64,000 nt of DNA from Spirometra erinaceieuropaei (GCA_902702965.1 CACRXP010000022.1:1860201-1924200), one strand, 5' to 3'; numbered from the stretch's first letter, positions 23,309 through 37,600 are shown. The notes: generated from the letters alone by a model not told the origin. Numbers and translations are program-made.

Positions 23309-25013
23309 AGCGTGGACGGCGGTTTGGTAGGAGCTTCGAGGATTTCAGTTTGTCCCTCACATGGCTTTCGCTGTCGAAGTCTCCGAACGTTCATCCACTC
23401 GGCCAAGCGTGTCCTTTGGTGGCATGCAAAAAACGTTCGCACCGAAACTGTCTTCTCTAATTTTGTTGAGCTCTCCAATACGGTTGACAAAGTCACCGAA
23501 GAGGAATATGAGAAAGTCTATTACACGGAGGCTGCCGGTGGGCATACACTCCATGAGGATAACATTCTCACGAGCATGTCCGGCCCGGTCCGAACGTTTT
23601 CAATAGTTACAGGTGAAAAAACCAGAATAAGCTGCGTTCGCAACATCTGTGAAGGTCTAAGGCAAGGAATTTCTCTGATTTCACGAACTCATGCTTTGTT
23701 ACAAAAGGAACTTGGGTGTTGGGTGGATCCAGACGCCTCTGCCAAAGACCCCTTCCAACAACATGTTCAATCCCTTCTGCTGATGGCCGTCTTGATGGCT
23801 GCCAGCCATTTGGTAAACGCAGGCCTCTTTCTACTTACTCAGTCTGAACTTACGACATATACGCACAATGATCTCTGGGAGATCACACGGGGAATGGAGG
23901 AACTCAGTATGCTTGACGAGATAGTTCAGGAACAAATGGATACGCAGAGGCAGCAAGAAATTCGTCATCTTCTTTTTTGCCGTTCTAGTCGAGGCGATGC
24001 AGTCCGCTGTGACAGCAGTGTACTTTACAGCTCTCTTTCAAGGGCTGGTCTGTTGGCCGACCCTGTTGACAAACTACGGCCGGCCTCTGTAGGTCATATT
24101 ATCTACCTCCTCGCCAAATATCGATCTCAAGTACTTTCACGCTATCTCTCCTACCTGATTCTGCAGCCGCCGCGGCATGGGCCTCCGGAGGAAAGTGTCT
24201 GCTCAATTGTAGCCCGGGAAAGTGTACGATGCGAATATGAGTTCTGTTCGAACTTTCTAGACGTAACTTCTCAGTCTACGGAGCTCCTACGGAATTTGCG
24301 TCGGTTGCAGCAAGTTTCTACACCTTCAACCGTCGAAAAGGGCAGTCCTAATGTGCGAAGTATTCTTTGCACTCACTCGAAAAGTCGGAAGAAGTCCATA
24401 TCGGAACCCCAGGATGAGATCTCTAATGCTCCATCTGGGCAGCAAAGTATATCTAATGAAGCTAGTCATATCGCCACTGCTGTCAAACTCTCTCACCTTC
24501 GAGAACCGTCTGCGTCTGGCTCTCATGCTGTGGCCGGTGGGAAGTGTGTGGCTTTTTCAAAAACAGAATCAATGGACAACTTCATCTCCTCGTTTATGCC
24601 AGTACCTCTAACAGCCAATACGAAGGGCACCCAAGAGACCTCCAGAACACCAATATCACGACCAGCATTCCAAACTGGTTCCCACATGCAGCTTGACGAC
24701 AAACCGACTGGAATGACTGCTGGCAGAAGAAGGTTAATTCAGTGGAGTGACTACTGTGAAGTATCGTTACGGCATCAGGTGGTAGGCCGCTATCTTCAGT
24801 TGGTTTGGACGGGTGCTAGCAGTCAGTTTGACGCCAACTTCCAGATCGTGTACCCCTCCGTAAAATGCAGGTGGCCGACGGAAGAAGACTTCTCAAACTT
24901 GTCATCTGGAAAACCCTGCGAACTAGCTTTGAGCTCACGGAAGGCGTGGCCACTACTCTCAACTAGCGGAATTGTGGAGATGTCGGGCAGCTTGAGAAGT
25001 CTCAAAGATATTG
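23309..25013 (+). CDS. Large 1.7 kb exon, MMS22L-like candidate
   Basis: A 568-codon open stretch follows the acceptor TTGTTCTGTTAG|. It is mostly helical in character (residues ~100-330: FQQHVQSLLLMAVLMAASHL, GHIIYLLAKYRSQVLSRYL). A low-complexity, serine-rich section follows at ~350-470. Near residue 490 is IQWSDYCEVSLRHQVVGRYL, which resembles the start of the C-terminal domain of MMS22L (IQ..W.D...QVVARYL as I remember the vertebrate protein). MMS22L works with TONSL at stalled replication forks and loads RAD51. The donor is uncertain. G|GTTGGT at 25013 leaves phase 1, matching the 49870 exon, while the stronger G|GTAAAC at 25017 leaves phase 2 and would need another exon in between. That it codes for protein is well supported; the family name is tentative. 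Confidence 0.6.
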
Positions 25014-25017
25014 GTTG

Positions 25018-28000
25018 GTAAACCGTCTTTTTACGTGTGTCTATGGCTCATGTCATAAGTCAAATTTCTGCTTATGACAGACTGTGAAATGAGGAAGCAT
25101 ACACAGCTAGAAGACATTCTCCGTCAGATGCCAAGAGGTTTTTCTTTTTTCCCGTGATTTGCTATAGAAAAAAATGTCCTAGTTATGATACTACATTAAG
25201 GTCTGATGAAGTAAGTTGCATAACGTAATCGTGAATACACTTCATGCACTGGTCGTTCTTTTCTTATTACGACCGGGCAATTGCACTTATTTTGAATTGT
25301 CCTGTAAGCTTTCAGAATACACCTACCATGAGTGCTAGAGACAGTTCGTGCTATTTTTGCCTCATAGTATGCGTTAAAGTTTTGTAAAATTATCCTCCTC
25401 CTCACAAGCTTAAGCGATCATTGAAACCATGTTCCTGGGACAGACGGAACTGCTAACTACCAGTGATGATAATTTTACTTCGACTTTCAATGTTATTTAA
25501 AAGTTAAATTTTAATAGACTGAGACCTCTTCTAAAGCGTGTCCTTAGAGACGTCAGTTTGTAGCGCTTCACGTAAGAGGCCGAACATTACAATTAAGTTG
25601 AACAGACAGTTGTGCACTGGCCTGTCCATCTCGTCTGTTGACTCCTGCTCTGACTGTCTTTGTAAAATTAAGGAAAGTCAAATGAGTATTAATTATTGCA
25701 GCTGACTGCATGACTTGTAGCCCGCCACTAGCACTTAATTGCTCTCTGATGCCTTTTGATGCCTTTGTGGCGTCCGTTCATCCACTGAACGAATCAAATT
25801 CTGCATTTGGTTGGTGTCTGCTTTTGTCGAAAAAATACATTTTGACAGTGCACGTAGCGGCGTTTAGAAGATCAGTTTTTCTAGTCCTTTTTCCTTTACT
25901 TTGATTAACTTGGAGAGAATTTGACAGCCCATTATGTGTGTGCTCCAGCTGTGCCCTCAATAAATAGGCATCTTTCGGATTTTGCCTTATGAACGAGCCG
26001 ACTATCAACTTTTAATCAGGGCACCTGTTTTTATGCCTTTTCACCGGCAGCATTATACCAAAGGCGGGCTTTGAAAGGTACACATCTCGCGTTACCGTAA
26101 TCATCAAAACAGATAAATAGCAGTGCTGCAGATGACTTTGAAAACTAAGAGTTTTTTTGAAATATTAAATGTGTTTTAGAGTTGTTGGCAAATATAAGGG
26201 GACCTAAAATTAGCCGAGTCTCTATAAAAAGTAAAAAAAACTTTTAGGTTTCATTTTTATTCAATTAATCGTATGCCTTTCATTACTCGTGTATTTTTGG
26301 GCATTTTGGAGTAATTGCAAATATTCTTTTCGTTGGAGTAAGCCAGATTTAGCAAAAAGAGTAGATAAGGTCCGCATTTGACTTCAATATATTATAGCTC
26401 TGGAATTGAAGATGCACAAAAGATTTGAACAAATACTAACCTTAACACAACTTTGACTGCGACTGGTTGTTAAAGCAAAACTTGCTAGTAAAAATATCAC
26501 ATCTTCTGCCTAATCTGTCTAGCGGAAAATAGTCTGGTTTGACCCGCTACAGAGTGATACCTCTTCCTTTGACTTTTGTTTATTGGAGCTCGGATCGGAT
26601 GCTCAAAGCTGTGATAACGCCTATCCATTGTAATATTCTGTCTTTACTCCAATGCCTAAAACTCTATATAATAGCGAATCGTCCTCACTGTAATTTTCCA
26701 TATCAATACTGACATTTGTAGATGCTTATCGAATGTCGACGCGCCTTATGAATATTATTACTGTCTGTCGTTTGGCCGTCACGCGAACAAAATTTGCAAG
26801 AGCGATTCTGTAGAATATTGACCATTAATTGTATATGAGGGAGCATTCAGTGTCTGAAAATACTTTTGTAATATTTGCTTTATTTAGAATGGTCTAGTTT
26901 GTTTCGAAATGCGTTATATAAACTTGATCATTCAGTATTCAAAACAACAGAGAATCTCACATAGGCAGAGTCTTAGTATAGCAAATCTACAAGAACGGAG
27001 ATATTGTGCATTTTTACGGTCAGTTTTCCTAATATGGGTTCGCAGAGCCTGTCATGTTAGGCTTCGCTGCTTGTTGGGAATACTATTTAGAAAAAACTGT
27101 GACAAGCGACCCAGTCTCGCATGCGATGTGTAGTTTTCTAGTTCCGCAAGACGGGCAAGTTTTGGGTTTTCCGACCTCTTCCGATAGCATTAACGCAAAT
27201 TCGGATTAGCTGTTGGACAGTGTCAAAACAGATTGCAATTTTGTAGAGTTGTTTGACAGTAGGTTTAAGAGGCAAGGACGTCCTTTCTCCGAACTATCCC
27301 TTTTGCATGTTTTTTGAAATGAACGTGGTATAAAACATCGGGTCTCCTCAGAAGAGTTATGTCCTTGCTTTTTTCATACTGGGCTTTGGTGATAACAACA
27401 AATCGATATTATAATGCTTCCTCCTGAAGTTAAAATGTTGCACAAGACCAGCTCCGTTTATTGGATTTATGGTCAAGACTTGTTTCCTTCTGTTTTTTCT
27501 AAATTATAATATTCGCTGCGGTGTCTGAAAATTTTTATTTATATAAGAAACAATCCCTGTTAATTCACTAAATCGGACTAGCGGATAACTACCTGCAAGT
27601 GACGGTTTCTCACAACAGAAAAGGCAGAAAGGATCGGAACCGCTGTATTTATTTTTTCCGAAAACAAGATACTCGCGTATTGAATCAAGGCTGTGGACTG
27701 ACTCCCGAATGCGGCACTTTTTGCTTCAGTCTCCTTGCGTTTTTATACATGCGGAAGATGAGTACGCGAATTTTAGGTTCAACAGAAACGTGTGTGAAGT
27801 CGTAAACAAGAACTTTGTCAATAGTTCACCCGCCAAAGTATCTGGATTTTCGATGTCTGATATTTAATTACTCGCAGTTCTGGTTCTGTAAGACGAGCAG
27901 AAATTTAAATCCTTCGGCACATTAACGCAAATAAGGGCAACTATTAGGCACCGTCAAAGCATCACATTTACGTCATAAGTTTTGCTACGACGTAGACTGT

Positions 28001-30112
28001 TTGTTGCATACTCTGTATGTTTCGGAAATTTTTTTGCAGATTATCAGACGGATGTATTTGAAACCTGTATTTTTACGCACAATGAAATGTAACCTGAATT
28101 TTCCTTTTCAAATGTTAAGTCAAATACATACCCCACTCCTAACATCCACAAAATGACCTAGTTAGATATAACATTTTTGCCTGATTTTTAATGCTTATTT
28201 ATTATTTGGCGAGGGAATATCAATCCAACTTGAGTCTTCGTGAAGTCCCTTTCGTACTGTATCAAATGTTATGTTGACGCTCAAGCTCTAACGCTCACGT
28301 GCACAGATGCTGGTAGACCATTCGTAAAAAGGGCTGTTTCATGTGAAATACTTCATATTCGGCACTTGTCTCCCATAACAGATTTGTATACAAATTATGC
28401 GCTGCGGTAAACAGTATTCTTTTTTGCAAAAATGACAAGTTGCACACGGACTGCAATTTTAGAGAGTGGTTCACACTTGAGGGTAAAATCTCCGACCCTC
28501 ATCGTTAATTTGCTTTATGGCCGAACTGCCGATTGGAAAGTGCAGTAAATGCTAGTGACCAATATATACGTATATAATTTTCAAGTGCGGTTTTGAACGG
28601 GAGTCTTTGGGATAACTAGAAACGGACATGATTATTTATCCGTTTGCAAGGGGCGAGCACAAGCAGCATCTGCAGTGGCATATGCGAGTAGATGCAAATT
28701 CGAAAGCAATCCTTCGTAAAATAAATGGTCGAACCAAAACCCAAACAGCATACTAGTTTTGGATACAATTCGAAAGACGCTTAATACAGTACGTATCTTG
28801 GTAAATCGTGAATTTGTTTTATCTTATTTTCATATCAGTTGCTTGAGATATGTGTTTTTCCTATTTGCAAGTAAATTAAAATATATTGCACTTTGTATCT
28901 TCTGCCGAAAACAGAAAGTCCACGTGGCCGCCTATGGCGGGCGCCAACGCCAATATTTCCCTATTGTAGGGGACGAACTGGAAATAACTTCGGATAAGGC
29001 AGGATACAGATTGTGACATGGTTGCGAGTGGCATTATTTCCTAGCTAGAGCGTTCATGACATATTGTTTCACTACGCAGTATAGTTAACTTCATCTACTG
29101 GCTTAGCTGTTCTGGCCGCTCCGCGTGCTATTCCAATGAAATTTTCCATCCCACCGCAAGCACGGCTTCTGTGCGCAAACCATTCCCAATTACAGTAGCT
29201 AGCGACGCTAAGAAATGTGAGCTGCTAAATAACACTTTAGCAGTAAATCCGTATGTCCACAGCGCGAGTAATGGGTGCATTTCTCCAGTCCTGAGTCTAC
29301 GTTTGGTAGCTGAAAAGTACGTCATGAAAGACTTGTTGCCAAAATTAGCGATGTCTGCATCAGATAGAGTAGCAATCTGCGTTCCGTTTTGAAGGTTACA
29401 ATCAGAAATGTCTGACTTCTTAGGAGCCACTCCCTCTCTCTCTTTCCCCTTGTCCTCAATTCCTTCTCTTCCCTGCAGTGGTTTCGCACTAGCTTACCAG
29501 ACTTTAAAGTAATTGGACAATTGTTGCGCACTCTCTTCTCAGAGCCCCACTTGTATTCATACTGATTGATACTTTATTCGCGCCTAATACATAACTATGT
29601 GCTGTACATTGTCTTTTATATATGTTGGAGCATAAATCCCAGCGCGCACTTTTACTCGATTTGCGCTGAAACACAGCCAATAAGAACCATGCACTATCGA
29701 AATATGGTCAGCGCCAAAGCGCTAGGCCTTTTCAGCCCAAGTCTTGGTCATTGTTGGTCACTGTTGAAATTTCCTCTGCAAGTGGATAAAATGTTTTGAC
29801 AATTACATGAACCCTGCCTTTTAATCCATGTCCCAATGTGTGGCTTAGATGTTAGGTGTTTCTAACATAAGTTAATTTAATGCTGAAGCGATCCTTCCTT
29901 TTAGTATTGAAGACTTAAATATCAATACAATTAAAAGGCTAAAATATTGTGTAAGGTATGGTCGCTCAGACATCGTGTTTTTTTTATTAAAAGACTCTCG
30001 GAATCTGGGACAAATATTTAACGGTTCTGTCATTTTAAGGATCATCCTCATAAAACGTTCCTACAGTGATTATTTTGCTGATAGAAGCGAACAGACGAGT
30101 TCCAGGAAGGAC
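25018..30112. other. Start of a ~24.9 kb apparent intron, no feature recognised
   Basis: AT-rich sequence with only short anonymous frames. No repeat family shared with other parts of the window was recognised in this portion. A missing intermediate exon could hide here. Confidence 0.4.
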
Positions 30113-30163
30113 TTCAGAAGACGAAGATGCGAAGATTCAGTGATCGCATCTTCGTCTTCTGAA
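30113..30163. repeat. Perfect 20 bp hairpin with 11 nt loop
   Basis: TTCAGAAGACGAAGATGCGA at 30113-30132 is followed by an 11 nt loop and its exact reverse complement at 30144-30163. It lies inside the large apparent intron. Nothing nearby suggests a terminator or attachment site. Confidence 0.9.
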
Positions 30164-31184
30164 TGGTTATTTGGATAAATGGAGGAAAGCACTTTTTGAG
30201 ATGCAAACGGATTTAAACATAAGACCTTACTACTTACTGCAGACGCAATTTCGGGGACAAGCTATTGTTAAGAAATTCATGCACTGATTTCCAAAATATT
30301 AGTTAAGGAGCAAAAAGCATGCCAAGTCTTTGCAGTACATTCACAGCTTTGAGCAGTGTAAAAAGTTTAGAAATTTCTTCCCCCCTCTTGTTAGGGTTTG
30401 TACAGCTGCTCGTGATCTTCGTCTCACCTAATAGATGACAATTCAATTATCTGCAAGCGGGGGGATACCTATAGTCCAGGTGTAGCTTTTGCAATAACAG
30501 AAGGTTCGAACGACGTTTGATGACTGAAAACGGCTCGTAGCTGTGCAAATTATCTTCCTTGACATATATCGCACCCACTATTTATTCTTGTATAGCACAT
30601 TGTGTTCTGTATAATTTTTAATCCAGAAGGAAATTACCGCACGGAATTTAATCTATTTTTTTCACAAGCGTGGTTGTTAGCAAAATGTGCTTTTCCGGCC
30701 AATAGCGAAATTCGGACAGCACTTTTAGTTATCGAAAATCTCTGACCAATACATGTAGTCCATCGAGGTATTTTCGAAGTCCTAAGTGTTTTGCCCACAT
30801 CAGTGGATTGAATGCGACTAGCGGATATCACATTTTGACCCCAAACAGAGATTTCTTACGAAACAATTTTTGGTTTTTAGGTTAACGTTGTGTCAACCAA
30901 AGCTCCAGAAGTCAATATAGCATAGACAGTCTTAAATGCAAAAAATGGATATTTTACTTCCTGCATTCTGGTCCTTGTCATGCTATTGCCAAGCGGCTCT
31001 GCCGAGGAATTGTTGAAACTAGCGACTTCGCAGCTGCAGGCCTTGGAGACATATAACCATTCGCAATTATGTATGGGGCTCATGCAACTTTATTACCGGG
31101 CATTTAAATAGTAGAACACTTGCAGCCCGCTAATTACAACAAACTGGGACTAGGTAAGCCACTAAAGTAGACGAAATGTGATAG
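30164..31184. other. Intronic DNA, nothing recognised
   Basis: No coding or repeat signal beyond short anonymous frames. Confidence 0.4.
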
Positions 31185-31590
31185 CGGAGGGACGCTCACC
31201 GTTCTCGCTACGAAACTCACTCGTCTCATTGTGCTTTGGAGCCCCCACTCGAGTCCCGAAAGCAACCGCACAGCGGCGTGGTATATAGGCAGAATAGTTT
31301 TACCGACAAAGACAAGGGGGATTGGAATGGCCATTTTGACTTATTAGCCGTCGTCAACCAGTCATGCCCAACCCTAAAGTGTGGAACACCCGGGGCTCTA
31401 TCACGAGACTTATTGGTTAGAAGTCCTTCTACCATTGTATATATCCGATCGCAAACGACAGGAAAACCAACAGGTCGCGGGATCGATCCCAGGCGTTCCA
31501 CACCTCGGGGTTCTGTATGACCATCTGGTTCCGGCTGATAAGTCAGAAATGACCACCCCAGTCTCCCCCATCTTTGTTAGTAATGCTTTT
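31185..31590 (+). mobile_element. tRNA-centred palindromic SINE-like element, copy 1
   Basis: The left part matches 43246-43430 and the reverse complement of 49390-49555: a GAAACTCACTCGT..TTGTGC phrase, CCGCACAGCGGCG, TATATAGGCAGAAT, GACAAAGACAAG, GGAATGGCCATTT and TTATTAGCCGTCGTCA. From about 31375 to 31495 is a tRNA-like centre with A-box-like TTATTGGTTAGAAGTC and B-box-like GGGATCGATCCC, bracketed by GTGTGGAAC and GTTCCACAC. The flank after it (31500-31590) is the reverse complement of the flank before it, giving arms of about 120 bp. A pol III-type element is inferred. Confidence 0.65.
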
Positions 31591-34479
31591 TTAAAAGATA
31601 TGTCTGTCAGTCGGTTTAAATACGATTTTTTGTCTAAAATGTGACACCTATAGTTTTTCCCTTCGACCTTCGCTAATTTTACCTAATCAGTTGGCTTTTT
31701 TGTGCAGAAAAACTTCCCGGTAGCTTGAGGCGCGGTTTGCTGCGTCAGGCAGATCTCCTTCAGTCGGCTGCCCACCTCCTTTCCTGGGATACATGTGAGC
31801 TTTCCGTTGCTATACGTTGTTACTTTTTTTAATAAATAACTCGATGCCTTTGCGCAAAAAATCTGAGTACACAGCTGTGCGCAAAGCCTAATTTCCTTTA
31901 TAACTGGGGCCGTTTTTCGCTCAAATACCCAAAAACCTACCGATTTTAAAAATTATGCACTTGAGGCTTAAGCATTGAAGAATATTGCTATTGCGATAAG
32001 TCGTTCTTTAGCATACGCCCAGGATCATTAAAAAACTATAAGGAGATGTGGAATAAGATCAGGCTACAACCTGTCGGAACAAGGACACTCAGCCTAAAGT
32101 CCCCTTCAGCAGACACACGGACGACGTGCCCAGTCGAAACCATCAATTTCTACTATAATCATCAAGTTGGGACAAAATTAGTCACTTGAAAACTCTAGAG
32201 TTGAGTACATACGGTGCGGAATCCAATAATTGAAAGAGAACCAGGCTGAGTGCCCGCATCAGCGACCCCAAGATAACAGCTGCCAGCACGTTGTCACCCC
32301 AAGATAGTTGCAATCTTACCATCCGTAAACTAAAATACCATTAAGATAGATTGCAATATAAAATGGGCCATAGATTAAATGGAAGTACTGTAAACACGAC
32401 GTCGAACATCGATCAGTTTTCATAGACTGTAATTCCGTTGGGCTGATCAGAAGCCAGCTAGATCTGGGACATTGATTTGTGTTTTCTACCGGACTGCCCA
32501 TTTAAAGTGAAAGATAATCAACCTGCGTCAGACACTATTATTGTGATTTACTGCAAAAAAAAAACAGACAAGCCGGATGCAAGGGCATATGTGACGCAAT
32601 TTAGGTACATGAATTGGATCTGAATACATGAACGCGTGTCCTGAGCCATTTCCATATACCAAATTCTATTTAATCAGACTCCTGGGAACTGGACAAACCC
32701 AAAGTGGCCTAGTGCAGTCGGAGTTCATGCCGCCATTTTAAGAAGGCCAAACAGACCATATCAATGCGTTGTTTCACTATCAGGCCTCCAGTATTCAAAC
32801 TTATTGGGCACCCTGTTCGTCATATTATTTTTTAGTGTTGCCTTAACTTGCAGTGGTTGGACTGTGTCCGCCATAAAGATTCTTAAGTGCCAGTAATAAT
32901 GTCTTGACTGCTCGGACCCACGGAAACTGTCGAAACTTATGAAACATTGGTGGAAATATTCACCGTTTAAACTAGACCACAAGGCCACTTAGAGAGGAAT
33001 ACCTTCCAAAGTCAATAAATTGGCCTCTGGTCAAGCAGCTTCCCAGCGACTTCTGCAATTTTCACTCGGACATAAATAATTGTTTCACTTTGGAGGAATT
33101 GCATAAGTTCACAAATATATCCCAGGCAATAAGTAAAAATCAATTTCTTATTCCCATCTTGGAAGAAAGTCTGCCTTCTCGCAATGTGACATTTGGCAAA
33201 ACGGCACATTTTGGTCCTTATTGTGGGACTTTTCGAGAGTGACACGACTTTTCGCAAAGTTTCCTATCGGCAGACTTATTAATGCCGTATTTAAAATGCA
33301 GAACATAAGTCATATATACTTGTTTATTTTAGGAGTATTAGGAAGGATCTTCGAAGATGCATAATGTTGCCTGTGATTGCGGTTTAAATGAACTCCTAAT
33401 ATCTAACCATAAGAACGGCCGAAAACCCACCCCGTCTTTGACTAGATACAGTCGTCAGTAAACGGCTTAAGCCGATATGTGTACTCCTGCTACAAGTGTA
33501 CAGTTTGATCAACTAAGTGCAACATCGCCGTTTTGCAAATCTTCTAGAAATTATTATTGAAATCGGACAAACGACTGAAGTCAGAAAAAAGACCGGACAC
33601 TGATATAGGTTTTTTAGTAGTTGGCACAGGGTGTTTGGACGATGTTTATCCATAACAAGGTATGCTATTGGGTTTTAGTGAATTTTTTTTAATTAGGTCA
33701 AATGGTAACTAGTTTTAGAAATTTGCTTTTTTAATCTTCCCTATTCGAATGGATACTTAAAGAGTTCGGTCAGTTTTTCATAGCATTCCGCGCCTTATGT
33801 ATGATTTCTCAGTCAACGACACCTGCGCCAACACAGGCGCTGCTTGGTCCCTGATAACTTTGTTGCCAATATTTCCCATCGGTATCCTATTCCTCGCCGC
33901 CATTGTTACTGTGGCGTGCTCTTCTCCTGAAGTTGAGCATGCTTGTTGTAAGTGAGGATGTATTGTTCGCTAAACTTCAGGAAACCGAACAACCGAAATT
34001 TTTAACTCCAAAGAAGACTGCTTATTAAGGTGAATTGTCGCAGTCGAGAATCCTCACCCAGTTAACTTTGAGTGTGTGCTCTTCCCATACCAGCCTGGGA
34101 AGCTGGATGTGCACTTGCTGTGTTTCGGTTCTGCAACTCAGTCAAAGTTTTAGATTCGGCGCGCTGACGTCACCGTTTTGATCGATAATTCTAATCCTGC
34201 CGAGGACTTCAGGTGTGTTCGACACTCTCATAGTATAAGAATCCAGTCCACAGTGGGACTGGGCAGAAAATTAAATTCTGTCCTGCGACGAAATTACAAT
34301 TTCACGAATAACGGTGTTGAAAAACTTGTACCAGAGAACTTATATAAGATTATGAAACTACATAATCTACTGGGTGCCTATTCCTGCTCTGGACATGCAG
34401 GTCGACGAACGGTTAATCTTTTATGTATGAGTTGCTGTCTTGTTTAATTGCAAGAAAATGAAAGGGTGAACTTGAAATA
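31591..34479. other. Intronic DNA, nothing recognised
   Basis: Short anonymous frames only. No domain or shared repeat was identified. Confidence 0.4.
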
Positions 34480-34610
34480 AATCTCCTAGAACGGAGCTCA
34501 AAGGTTTATCTATGAATATTCGAGCTGAAATCCACTGGCTGCCGTGGGCTATCCGCGTAATATTCACAAATTGACAACACGCAGCCATTAGTATACAAAT
34601 ACTAAGTGGT
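34480..34610 (+). repeat. Single copy of the repeat forming the 47 kb inverted repeat
   Basis: The phrase TATGAATATTCGAGCTGAAATCCA..GCTGC, followed by CCGCGTAATATTCAC and GACAACACGCAGCCATT, recurs in diverged form at 47165-47250 and inverted at 47455-47525. Function unknown; probably a mobile-element fragment. Confidence 0.5.
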
Positions 34611-37600
34611 CTACCATATATGACCTTGGAACAAACTATAAATTCGCATGTCCACATCTGCCTCTTCTAAGGAGTTTCAAGTCCTAACCAGTATCGGGTG
34701 ATCCACGAGTTGACGCGGTTATTGGAACAGCAGGGCATTCACAAATGCCGTCAATGCTTTTAAATATAAGGAATACTTAAGTGTCTAACAGAATGGGGTA
34801 ACAACTAAAATAAATTTGTAGGCGGCCGTATATTGCCGTGGAGTTAAACACATTCTCGTCCGCCTCGGTAAGGTACGCGGAAAAAATAACGCCAACTTAA
34901 GTAATATGTTTTTTAACTTGATTTATCTTGTGCACATTAGTCCAATCATGTCTTATAAAATACGTGCACAAATAAATAAACGAATAGAAGCATTTTGGGT
35001 CAAATTACACAATTATCATTGTGGCGTTTCTAGTAAACTATCGTTTCACTTTTCAACAAAGTTGCGTTTGCGAAGCTTTTGAACTTGTCGCAATTGCTCA
35101 TTTTTATCGACGATGTTTACAAAGGATATAATATAAAAGCTGCTTACGGAAATACTATTTAGAGAGCAAGCTTTTGCGCTTTCGAGACGTGAGAATGCAG
35201 ATGACATTGTTCTTAAATGTGTGTGTAACCCGCAATAAGCATGACAGCACTGTTTGCGTTTGAACATCTACAGAGCAGATCAATTATATTAGCCCAGAAA
35301 GACGCCGTCATTTCAAAGAGAAATTAAAGGAGGAGTGTATTTTATAAATAGAAGGAAAACGATTTTGTATCCTTTTTCATAAATGTGAATTAACTAACAT
35401 AACTCAACGTCCTATGGTAAAAATGCCCTTGGGAGGCTTTTATTTTCTCAGGGCGATTTACACAGACCTTTAAAGAGATGCTCCACCAAAAACCACCATA
35501 AAGTCACGTAGGAACTATCTTATTTGTTATTTTCCATATTAATTAATACTACAACTTCATTTAAAATCTTTTTACATAAAATGACAGTTAAGAATGTGGG
35601 TGAATTCCTTCCGGAGTTTCGGTATATATCGTAAGTAACCTCCACAGAGGAAATAATTTTGGCCCGAGAGGCCCTACAATTATTTTCGCAGTCACAATGA
35701 TTTTATTTGATAAACCCGAAATAATCAGCTTGGACTGTATCCAAGATGAACACAACATAAGGTATGGTCATTTTTACGTAAATTAAAACAGTTCGTTGTA
35801 CTTGACGATTAGAACTCCTACAGCATACCGCACTGCTTAACTATACACAATGATTACATTCTTCCTTGCTGGTAATTCTGTCTCGAAACGATAGTAATCA
35901 CTCCCGCCATCCATGCTTAATAATCGACATTCTTTTGTTCATAACATCGGTTAAATTAGTTAGTCATGCGTTTTAGTAGGAGACGAATTTCAGTTATTTT
36001 TTCAACTGGCAAACGTGACTGTCGCAGCTCAGAAATAGAGTAGCTAACACGAATTTGGGTGGTCAGTGACGATAACTGACCTCTCATATAACATTTTATC
36101 TTCATTGAATTCTCTATATTTTTCCTTTTCTCCTTGTTTGACTTGGGAGCATTAATATACGGGACTATGCCATCATGAACGTCATGTAGAAAGTGTCTTA
36201 CTTCTTGGTTAGTTAAATTGCTTGCTTTCAGAATAGTAAATGAATATTTCATTCAACCTTAATGACAGCCACTGTCCCAGCTTTATGCTTTTAGTAGGCA
36301 TGTTTCAAAGGTGAACAATAACTATATCGAAGTCGAAGAATTTGACTGCTAAAATGCTGTTCTATTGATCTAAACGCCTTTGACTAGGCATGCGTGAGGA
36401 GTTCCAATACTACCATTAAGCATTCGAAGTGTTCAGCAGGCAGGTAAATATGAACTTTTTAAATCTCTATTTCACAGAAAATTTTACCAGGCAATATAAT
36501 TTGACGTCCTTACTTGGGTTGAAGGACATAACTTTACATGCAATACCTACAGGAAGGCTTAATTTGACGTTTACATTTCTTCAGGGGTCAACAACCGCGA
36601 AAAAGTAGTCGCGACTTGTAACCGGTGTTCCCTTGAGTCTTCCGCAGAACAAAGAGATTTTCGTACGTTTCTCGAAGACGAGGTAGTCTGCGCCTTGGAA
36701 ATCCTACGAAAGAACGCATACTCAGCATTCGAAGAAGTCAGGAACCATTTGCCTCAAAAGTGTCGGAGTAGGATGGGTGGGTTGATTTTTTAAGGTTACG
36801 GCACTCATTATTTTTAAACGATGTGCTCTCTTCCGCAAATATAAGGGCCCCTGTTTTTTGTCGGAACTGGCGACAGTTCTGCATAACTCTTGTATGCCTT
36901 CTTCTATTTTGACCATTTTCATTACTTGGAATTTAGTAGAGCATGTCATGATAAGGCCATTGTTCATGTGAGTGTTGTGATCTTTCATATCCCAAGCAAG
37001 GGAGACCGATCTGTGCCATTTCACAAAGATACGGAATGTTACAACTTTGGGACAGACTGTGTCCACAATTTCGGATTGAACGTGACATTTTATGCTTTCA
37101 TTCGGAACTCGAGGCCTAAGAGGAAATGAAATCATCCTTGGGGTAAACGGTTCCAGATGGTTAGATTTTTCCAGCGGCTTCTATATTGATAGCAACTTTC
37201 CGACAATATTTGCATAAAGTTAGGTATGTGTTTTTGTAAGACTTTCTACTCATAGGTGGAGGTGAACCAGGGCCAGTAGTCGATTGGTTCGATAGTGTGT
37301 GCCACGTCGATGAAATTTCCCGTTGTGTCGCCGGGGAAGCTTCTAAGCGCAAAATACAATTGGAGAAAAAGCAATGCACAGTATTGCTTGGAGGGACGTT
37401 TTAAAGGGAAATTTTTAATCTCCGTCCTTATCCACATCAGTCCAATTTCAGTCCCAGAATAATTATGTCTTTTAGTTCTTCAAGATAAATTTCCCAAATG
37501 TTTCCTTCTTGTTGATCGATAAGCCTCCCCACCACACACGAACACACTTTTCTGGTCGACCGACTTAATGACGGTTTGTTTCATTGAATTTCGACTTTGC

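Noticed and set aside
23357..23606. Alternative frames on both strands within the large exon
   Set aside because: Shadows of the 568-codon frame; they lack its length and composition.
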